In this document: positions 14,861-21,017 of the stretch, piece by piece
Numbering within the stretch: the stretch's first letter is position 1
Layout: each line of letters begins with the position of its first letter
NCBI GenBank assembly: GCA_964448105.1
Contig: CAYUVK010000089.1
Coordinates: forward strand, 1 to 21,017
Direction of reading: 5' to 3'
DNA: 21,017 bases
DNA from: CAVQBP01 sp964448105
GTDB lineage: Bacteria; Bacteroidota; Ignavibacteria; Ignavibacteriales; Ignavibacteriaceae
Notes under the pieces: generated by a model
Database searches by the model: none
What the model was told of the DNA's origin: nothing
The model's input: the letters and a program-made list of their open reading frames with translations, nothing else
Translations under genes and position numbers: made by a program

Positions 14861-15434
14861 ATCTTCTTATTATCATTCCCTTCCCGGATAGGACCAATTG
14901 ACGGCTAAGAAACTCATCATTAACCGCACTTACATTACCGGCCATCGGGAATGGTTTTTCAGATTGATCACCAAGGTTCTTTTTATATTTTTTAAATAAT
15001 TTTTCTTCCAATGAACTCCATTCGTTTTTATCGGAAACATTTTCACCTTCAAATAACCTGTTTATATCTTCAATCTTTTTTAATGAACAAAATATCGTAA
15101 TCTTAGCGGTCGGACTTTTATTATCAAAAACATAATATTCCGATGTTGACGGTAAAATTAATGTATCATGTTTTGCACTTATCTTTTTATCATAAAGAAG
15201 TGTTGATTCTTTATTATCCGAATGAATTATATAAACATAACAGCTATTTTCGGGCTGGACGAATATCCTGATCATTTCCCCCACTCTTAATCTATCATTG
15301 CTCCTTAGAACCGCAAAATCATCACCGGATTTATGAAGAATTGCCACTTTGGCTTTAATAGTATTTTGGGAAAAAACCGGGGCTTGAAAAAAAACAGCAA
15401 AAGCAAGAAATAAAAATGTTATTACACGTGCCAT
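14838..15434 (-). CDS. Exported DUF4384-domain protein
   Basis: A 198-aa protein with an N-terminal signal peptide (hydrophobic 5-21, cleavage likely after the VFSQ region). Residues about 45-118 show a DUF4384-like beta-rich domain: a start resembling LRVGEMIRIFVQPENSCYVY, then an IIHSDNKESTLLY strand and the ITIFCS strand. DUF4384 is usually fused to kinases, caspases or peptidases and has no known activity by itself. The C terminus (120-198) is charged. The frame continues five codons upstream to TTG (15446), but ATG 15434 preceded by GGTGATAAA is preferred. It ends 23 bp inside the cyclase gene, so the two are probably one operon. The same module appears in the C1 peptidase on the opposite strand, linking the two arms of the divergent cluster. 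Confidence 0.8.
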   Translation of the reverse strand: MARVITFLFLAFAVFFQAPVFSQNTIKAKVAILHKSGDDFAVLRSNDRLRVGEMIRIFVQPENSCYVYIIHSDNKESTLLYDKKISAKHDTLILPSTSEYYVFDNKSPTAKITIFCSLKKIEDINRLFEGENVSDKNEWSSLEEKLFKKYKKNLGDQSEKPFPMAGNVSAVNDEFLSRQLVLSGKGMIIRRYEIEIKK

Positions 15435-15725
15435 TTTATCACCCAATAATTACATTTTATAAATGCCATTAAATAGCTTAGAAAATATAATAAATAAATC
15501 AAATTATTTTAGCAGCATTTAATATTAAATTTAAGCTAAATTCGTAAAGGTTATTGATTTATACAAAAAACTTGCATACATTTTTGTTGCTATCTTTATT
15601 AATAATAACAGAATACTATTTTCGCAACTCTTATACTCAAATATTCGGAAAAATAAATACTAAGGGTTCATTTATTTTCGGATTAAAATTTAATAACACC
15701 TAAATGTAAAAAATCTTTATAAGAT
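15435..15725. promoter_or_regulatory. Divergent promoter region of the cyclase/protease cluster
   Basis: A 291-bp AT-rich intergenic region between the DUF4384-cyclase-effector arm (minus) and the peptidase-caspase arm (plus). Both arms must be transcribed outward from it, so shared control is likely. I could not find a convincing -35/-10 pair or a regulator dyad in it. Confidence 0.5.
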
Positions 15726-17090
15726 ATGAAAAGTATTTCTACTATTCTTTTTTCTATTTTATTTGTAATTGAGATTTTTCCGCAGCAATATGGATTAGGT
15801 ACGTTATTAGATGACAGCCTGTATGCAAATAGTCCGGTTGCTGCTCCCCTAATGCGCGGTGACTATTCCGATCTGCCTTCATCAGCCAGTTTAAAGCAGT
15901 ATGCTCCTACTCCCGGGAACCAGGGATTATATGCCACATGTGCAGGCTGGTCTTCTGCTTACGGCGGAAGAACAATCCTTGAAGCTATCGGAAAAGATTG
16001 GTCTCAGGCAACTATAGACAGCAACACATTTTCTCCTTCTTTTGTCTACAACCAAATTAGGCATTCTACCGGCTGCAATGAAGGGACTTCGTTGGTAGAT
16101 GCTCTCGATGTTTTAAAAAAACAAGGCGGAGAAAAGTTTGATGATTTTGGTTATGATTGTGCTAGAGCTATCCTGCCTATTGATAAAGTTAAAGCTGCTA
16201 ATTACAAGATAATCGAATACCGTGAAATAGCTACTTCAACTACCGAACATAAAGAAAGATATGTGAAAAAAAGTCTTGCTGAAAACAGACCGGTTGTAAT
16301 AGCATTCGATTGCCCTTATTCTTTTAATTCCGTTAGAGAACTATGGCTCCCTGACAGCTCTGATTATAAAGTCTGGAATAGAGGGCATGCAATGACAGTT
16401 GTTGCTTACGACGATAATAAATTCGGCGGAGCATTTCAACTGCTTAACAGTTGGGGAACTCGGTGGGGAAAAAAAGGATTAGCATGGATAAGGTATTCTG
16501 ATTTTGATTTTTTCTGTAAATATGCTTTTGAACTTATAGATAAATCCCCTGTTTCTCCAAATGCTCCGGATCTTTCGGGTACTTTGACTTTTAATGAACG
16601 GAACGATTCTCCAATGGTTTCCGATTTTAACGGTAAATATTTTATTACAGATAAATCTTATCCTTCAGGAACATTATTTGAACTGCATATTTCCAACAAC
16701 GAACCTGCTTATGTTTATGCATTTAGTTCCGATTTATCATATGAAACTTATAAAATTTTCCCTTTTAATGAGAGAATGGTTGCATATCTTCCATATAGAA
16801 ATAATAATGTGGCAATACCGGATGAAGAAAGTTATAATATGCTTGATACGGTTTCAGGTCCTGCATACTACTGTTTTCTTTATTCCAAAAAGGAATTAAA
16901 TATTGATAGTATTATGAAAAAAATTGAGGCAGACAGCGGAACTTTCTGGGAAAGAATTACGCATGTACTAAAAAAAGAACTTGTTGATGAAAACAACATT
17001 AATTACAGCTATAACAATAAAATCATTTTTAAAGCAAAAAGCGAAGGCAGAACTATTGTTCCTGTTTTAGTGGAAATTCAACATATGTAA
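15726..17090 (+). CDS. Exported papain-like (C1) peptidase with DUF4384-like domain
   Basis: A 454-aa protein. Signal peptide about 1-19, then a papain-fold domain (about 50-270) with the catalytic set complete: oxyanion Q66 and nucleophile C72 in NQGLYATCAGWS, H221 in RGHAMTVVAYDD, and N241 in LLNSWGTRWGKKG. No inhibitory propeptide is visible, so activity may be controlled by location or partners. The C-terminal part (about 300-405) carries a DUF4384-like module (YFITDKSYPSGTLFELHIS, PAYVYAFS, PAYYCFLYSKKE). The peptidase should act in the periplasm or outside. ATG at 15726 has only a weak ribosome-binding site (TAAGAT). It is first gene of the plus-strand arm, with the small Ig-like gene 53 bp downstream and the caspase-like gene after that. 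Confidence 0.9.
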   Translation: MKSISTILFSILFVIEIFPQQYGLGTLLDDSLYANSPVAAPLMRGDYSDLPSSASLKQYAPTPGNQGLYATCAGWSSAYGGRTILEAIGKDWSQATIDSNTFSPSFVYNQIRHSTGCNEGTSLVDALDVLKKQGGEKFDDFGYDCARAILPIDKVKAANYKIIEYREIATSTTEHKERYVKKSLAENRPVVIAFDCPYSFNSVRELWLPDSSDYKVWNRGHAMTVVAYDDNKFGGAFQLLNSWGTRWGKKGLAWIRYSDFDFFCKYAFELIDKSPVSPNAPDLSGTLTFNERNDSPMVSDFNGKYFITDKSYPSGTLFELHISNNEPAYVYAFSSDLSYETYKIFPFNERMVAYLPYRNNNVAIPDEESYNMLDTVSGPAYYCFLYSKKELNIDSIMKKIEADSGTFWERITHVLKKELVDENNINYSYNNKIIFKAKSEGRTIVPVLVEIQHM

Positions 17091-17143
17091 ATTTAAAATA
17101 ATAGGATTGCTTCGGTCATTATAAAGTTTTAAACCGGGAGTTA

Positions 17144-17653
17144 ATGATGACAAATTTCTTCAAAATATTTTTTTCTGCTGTTTTATTATTTCCTTTTATT
17201 TCAAATACTTCATTGTGTCAGGAAAAAATAAATACAACTTTTGAAGCTTCGCCTGACGGAAAAATATTTATCTATTATCAATTAAATGGTGACCCTGAAA
17301 AAGAGTATAATATTGGCGTAGTTCTTAAACGTACCTCTGTCCCGTCTTTCGAATTAACCCCAGCGGATCTTTCCGGTAATATTGGAAAAGGTAAATACGG
17401 TGACGGAAATAAAAAAACAATTATCTGGACTTTAAAGCCAGAAGAGAAAGCCATTCTTAATGGTGAGGATTTTTATTTTGTTGTTGATGCTGAAGAAGTA
17501 AAAACCGGGGGCGGGATTCCTTGGTATGTTTATGTTGGAGGAGCTGCCCTCGCGGGCGGAACAGCAGCAGTTCTTCTTTTAAATAAAAAAAGTGATAATT
17601 CAACTACAAACCCTGTAGTAACAGGTTTTCCTTCTCCTCCTGCAAGACCATAG
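17144..17653 (+). CDS. Exported small Ig-like protein with C-terminal membrane helix
   Basis: A 169-aa protein of unknown function. Signal peptide about 1-25 (FFSAVLLFPFISNTSLCQ), then a beta-sandwich-like domain (about 28-120; FIYYQLNGDPEKEYNIGVVL, IGKGKYGDGNKKTIIWTLKP) and a glycine-rich hydrophobic segment WYVYVGGAALAGGTAAVLLL (about 126-145) followed by KK, then a short Pro-rich tail. Such Ig-like domains are common as binding or anchoring parts in Bacteroidota exported proteins. ATG at 17144 and 17147 are adjacent and GGGAG lies upstream, so the first residue is uncertain. It is between the C1 peptidase (53 bp) and the caspase-like gene (26 bp), so it probably belongs to the same operon and may tether one of these to the membrane. 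Confidence 0.75.
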   Translation: MMTNFFKIFFSAVLLFPFISNTSLCQEKINTTFEASPDGKIFIYYQLNGDPEKEYNIGVVLKRTSVPSFELTPADLSGNIGKGKYGDGNKKTIIWTLKPEEKAILNGEDFYFVVDAEEVKTGGGIPWYVYVGGAALAGGTAAVLLLNKKSDNSTTNPVVTGFPSPPARP

Positions 17654-17679
17654 CATTTTATAAAAAGTGAGATGATAAA

Positions 17680-18911
17680 ATGAAAAAGCTCATTTTAGTT
17701 TTGTTCTTGACAATAACGTACAATATCTCTTATTCTCAAGTAAGCGGTTCAACTCAAACCGGCAGGCTCATTTTTGATAGTAATAAAGAAAAGGATCGAG
17801 AAGTTGAAATTACACCGCCGCAAATAATTTTAATTGAACCTCAAATATCAGCAAATAAAACAGTTGTTAATGAAGCTGATAAATTAAGAATTAGGGGATA
17901 TGTTAAAGATAATTTCGGATTAAAAGAAGTCTCAATAAATGGAATTTTGGTAAAGCTCACTGATAATAATCAATTTGATACTAAAATAGCATTAACAGGT
18001 GGAGATAATGCGGTTTCCATTAAAGCACTCAATATTAAAGGAATGTCAAGTGAAATTAATTTTCTAGTAAACTCGAGCGCAGATCATCAAGGACCAACGG
18101 TTTTAATTACCGAACCGGCTGTTTCAAGAGGTATTAAGATAATACGGAAAAGCGAAGTTGTAACTGTAAGAGGTTTCGCTACAGACATAAGCGGAGTTCT
18201 GGATGTTACTGTAAATGAACAAAAACCTCTTCTTGCTCAAAATGGAGAATTTTCAATAGACCTTTATCTGCAGATGGGTGATAATAAAATTGTTGTAAAA
18301 GCCATCGACAATAAAATGAACACAACCATAGATACTTTCACGGTTACAAGGAAGCTCCAGGATATTATTACTGGCGGAAAGTATGTTGCTTTGGTTATAG
18401 GAATTAATTCTTATTCAGGTTATTGGCCTCAGCTTAAAAATGCGGTAAATGATGCACAAGGTGTGGCTGATGTTCTGAAGAAAGATTATCTTTTTAACGA
18501 TGTCATTACAGTTCTTGATAAAGATGCAACTAGAAAAAATATTATTCATCATTTTGAAGATCTGACAAGGACTTTAACAAATGACGATAACCTTTTAATT
18601 TTTTATGCGGGACATGGACAGTTTAATAAAGCACTAAACAAAGGTTACTGGGTCCCTGTTGATGCCACCAGCAATTCCGTTGCAGATTATATTTCCAATA
18701 GCGATGTAAAAACGTTTTTAGGCGGAATTCCAACTAAGCATACATTTCTTATAACAGATGCATGTTTTTCAGGTGATATATTTAGAGGGGCTCCGGCACA
18801 AAGTATCCAGTTTGATCCGAATAATATGGAAAAATATTACAGGGAAGTTTACAGGAAACAATCCCGTTTAGCTTTAACATCCGGCGGTATTGAAGAAGTG
18901 ATGGACAGCGG
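17680..18911 (+). CDS. Exported caspase-like (C14) protein, 3' end lost in gap
   Basis: At least 410 aa are visible. Signal peptide about 1-20 (ISYSQ), two Ig-like beta domains (about 46-130 and 138-225), then a caspase/metacaspase p20-type domain from about 232: YVALVIGINSYSG, the catalytic histidine H312 in YAGHG and the catalytic cysteine C362 in TDACFSG, followed by SRLALTSGG. The dyad is intact. Caspase-like proteins of bacteria cut after acidic or basic residues and often sit in cell-death or defence modules; the signal peptide suggests this one acts outside the cytoplasm. GTGAGATGATAAA precedes the ATG. Third gene of the plus arm, 26 bp after the Ig-like gene. The 100-N gap interrupts it, so the C terminus is unknown. 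Confidence 0.9.
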
Positions 18912-19011
18912 NNNNNNNNNNNNNNNNNNNNNNNNNNNNNNNNNNNNNNNNNNNNNNNNNNNNNNNNNNNNNNNNNNNNNNNNNNNNNNNNNNNNNNNNN
19001 NNNNNNNNNNN
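18912..19011. other. Assembly gap (100 N)
   Basis: Exactly 100 N, the conventional placeholder for a gap of unknown size. It cuts the caspase-like gene. The frames on both sides happen to agree at 100 bp, but that proves nothing because the true length is unknown, and more than one gene could be missing here. Confidence 0.98.
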
Positions 19012-21017
19012 CCAATCGGTTCAAGTGGTTATATCGAATTTTATGAGTATATCGATGACAATCTGACAAATGGTGGTCCTATAAGTTTAGACTTGGTAGA
19101 GATTAAAAGTACAGGGAATATTAATAGTCCAGTCGTTACTACAAATGGTGCGACAAATGTTACTTCCAATTCTGCTACATTAAATGGAACAGTTAATCCT
19201 AATAATTTAAGCACAGATGTACTTTTTGAGTATGGTACAACAACTGATTATGGGAATCCGATATCTGCAGATCAAAGCCCTGTATCGGGAACTGCAGATG
19301 TTAATGTTAGCGCTACTCTAACCGGACTGCAACCAAACACGACATATCATTACCGTATAAATGCTACAAATAACGGCGGAAATGCGACTGGTGCAGACAT
19401 AACATTTACTACTAGTACTTCTGCATCCGCACCTTCAGTAACTACGGCAAGTGCAACAAATATTACTTCAACTTCCGCTACTTTAAATGGGACAGTTAAT
19501 CCAAATAATGCATCCACAAATGTTGTTTTTGAATATGGTACCTCAACTTCCTACGGAACAGAAGTTGCTGCAACACCAAGTACTGTTAACGGAAATGTAA
19601 CAATTAGCGTAAGTGCAGATTTAACCGTTTTACAATCGAATACTACATATCATTACAGGATTAAAGCAACTAATTCAGTCGGAATTAGTGGTGGTGCAGA
19701 TGTAACTTTCACTACAACTTTTACATATCCATCAACAATACCATTAAATAATACCTTTAGTTTTAATGATATTACTCAATCGAGCAGTTATAGAATGATC
19801 GGATTACCTGGAAATCAACAAACAAAAATCTCTGATATAATTTCCGGAACTCAGAAAAAAGATTGGGATGCTTTTTATGATGATGGTTCCGATCCAATCA
19901 ATCTTTTAGAATTTGACGGAAGCTCAACTTTTAATTTTTCACCGGGTAAAGGATTTTGGATTTTGAGTAAAAATCCATTTAATGTAAGCGGTGATGTAAG
20001 TACGGTGCCACTTTCACCAGGCACTACATTTTCTACAATATCTCTCCATTCCGGTTTTAATATAATTTCTAACCCGTTTGAAAAAACAGTAGCCTGGTCT
20101 GACGTTCAAAATCTTAACGGTTTGAGTATAGATAACAATCTTTTTGCATGGAATGGAGTTTGGGATCGTAATGCTCAACAAATGGAACCGTACAAAGGGT
20201 ATTATTTTATTAATGTCAATAGTTTGAGCTCTTTAAAGATCCCATATAATTTCTCTGCTGCAAAAATATCAAAACCAGATTATTCAGAAAAAACCTATCC
20301 GGGCAGCTTTCTCAAATTATCTCTTCTGCAAGACAATCAGGAAAAGTCATATACAATAGCAGGTTTTGATAAATCCTCCATAGAAGATTATGATAAGCTT
20401 GATTGTTTTGCTCCACCCGGATATTTTGATGAAGTTAGGATCTATATTGAAGATAAAAACATAAATTATTTCTACAAGCAATTATCAGTTGATTACCGTT
20501 CTGAAATAAATGATGGACAAACATTTAATTTGAAAATTAAGAATACAACAAAGAAAACCGTTAAATTAATTGCAGATGGATTAAATAATTTTACTAATAC
20601 TGAAGTTTATTTGTTTGATGAAAATCTAAATCGATTTTATAATCTTAAAGATAAAAATGAAATTGACCTCTCCCCGGTTCATCAAAAAAATAACTTTCAA
20701 TTATTAATTGGAAATGAAAATTTTATCAACAATATTAAAAAAGATTTTATTCCTAAGCAGTACAACTTATCCCAAAACTATCCTAATCCATTCAATCCTT
20801 CAACGGTAATTAAATATCAATTGCCAAAAAGTGGATTAGTCGAATTAAAAATTTATAATGTACTGGGGAAAGAAGTTAAAACATTGGTTAAAGAAATTCA
20901 GGATGCCGGGATTCATGAAGTGGAATTTAACGGAATAGATTTAAGCAGCGGTGTTTATTTCTATTCATTAAATGCCGGAAGTTTTTCTTCAACTAAAAAA
21001 ATGATTTTGATGAAATA
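19012..21017 (+). CDS. Secreted Fn3-repeat protein with T9SS sorting domain (partial)
   Basis: A 668-codon frame open from the gap to the last base; the final two bases TA are the first two of a probable stop (TAA or TAG), so the 5' end is missing and the 3' end nearly complete. After a short start (IGSSGYIEFYEYIDDN) come two Fn3-like repeats of about 100 aa (from 19129 and 19432; each with SATLNGTVNPN, FEYGT and NTTYHYRI). Then a region typical of Bacteroidota surface proteins (SPGKGFWIL, GFNIISNPF, PYKGYYFIN) and, at the end, a Por/T9SS C-terminal sorting domain (NYPNPFNPSTVIKYQLP... LSSGVYFYSL). This predicts export by the type IX system and surface attachment or release. It may be a separate gene or, less likely, the end of the caspase gene. 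Confidence 0.88.
19129..19728 (+). repeat. Tandem Fn3-like coding repeats (two about 300-bp units)
   Basis: The two units (19129-19431 and from 19432) are clearly homologous at protein level, sharing ATN[VI]TSxSATLNGTVNPNN, [LV]FEYGTxTxYG and NTTYHYRIxATN. They come from internal duplication, and the neighbouring gap may have resulted from assembly difficulty in such a repeat. Confidence 0.8.

Noticed and set aside
15560..15600. TTGCAT and TATCTT as a promoter of the C1 peptidase gene
   Set aside because: Spacing is only 13 bp, too short for a sigma-70 promoter, and AT-rich DNA gives many such matches.
18782..19069. Minus-strand frame spanning the N run
   Set aside because: An artefact of reading through N over the caspase gene.
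17680..21017. One continuous caspase-Fn3-T9SS gene across the N run
   Set aside because: The frame match depends on an arbitrary 100-N length; caspase proteins of this kind usually end soon after the visible part, so I list two partial genes and leave fusion open.
1..21017. CRISPR array, prophage or integrase-bounded island
   Set aside because: No regularly spaced direct repeats, cas genes, phage structural genes or integrase were seen; the only mobile-type gene is the RAYT.

Overview
The window looks like a chromosomal scaffold segment from a low-GC, Gram-negative member of the Ignavibacteria/Chlorobi side of the Bacteroidota superphylum. The evidence is a type IX secretion (T9SS/Por) C-terminal sorting domain of the 'NYPNPFNPST' type that ends the window, an LpxH-type lipid A phosphoesterase, a short primary-type sigma factor without region 1.1, and clear Shine-Dalgarno sites before many genes, which classical Bacteroidetes usually lack. 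This placement is from protein style only. A run of 100 N (18912-19011) is an assembly gap.

Left part (1-5058): two minus-strand response regulators (a LuxR/NarL type and a receiver-only protein), then on the plus strand a rubrerythrin-like protein with altered diiron ligands and an RpoD-family sigma factor with a TTG start. A largely non-coding stretch with a possible gene remnant follows, then a secreted protein with a WELHPV motif, then two minus-strand tRNAs, Leu(CAG) and Ala(CGC), set among AT-rich inverted repeats.

Middle part (5059-11296): a minus-strand envelope cluster (membrane-anchored M1 aminopeptidase, LpxH-like phosphoesterase, class A penicillin-binding protein), the last two 1 bp apart, diverging from a glycogen gene, glgC. 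Next is a REP-associated tyrosine transposase (RAYT) frame with GTAG-type REP hairpins on both sides. Its reading frame is intact but has no ATG/GTG/TTG start for the full-length protein.

Right part (12016-21017), the most interesting region: a divergent cluster. On the minus strand, an exported DUF4384 protein overlaps a CHASE2 sensor/class III nucleotidyl cyclase, followed by a three-helix membrane protein that resembles the Pycsar effector PycTM. On the plus strand are an exported papain-like (C1) peptidase that also carries a DUF4384-like module, an exported small Ig-like/TM protein, and an exported caspase-like (C14) protein broken by the gap. After the gap comes a secreted protein with two Fn3-like repeats and a T9SS tail. 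DUF4384 in both arms suggests one functional unit: envelope proteases and DUF4384 proteins, a periplasmic CHASE2 sensor, cytosolic cyclic-nucleotide synthesis and a membrane effector. This is inference, but it is a plausible Pycsar-like or cell-death/stress module not matching the textbook two-gene Pycsar layout.
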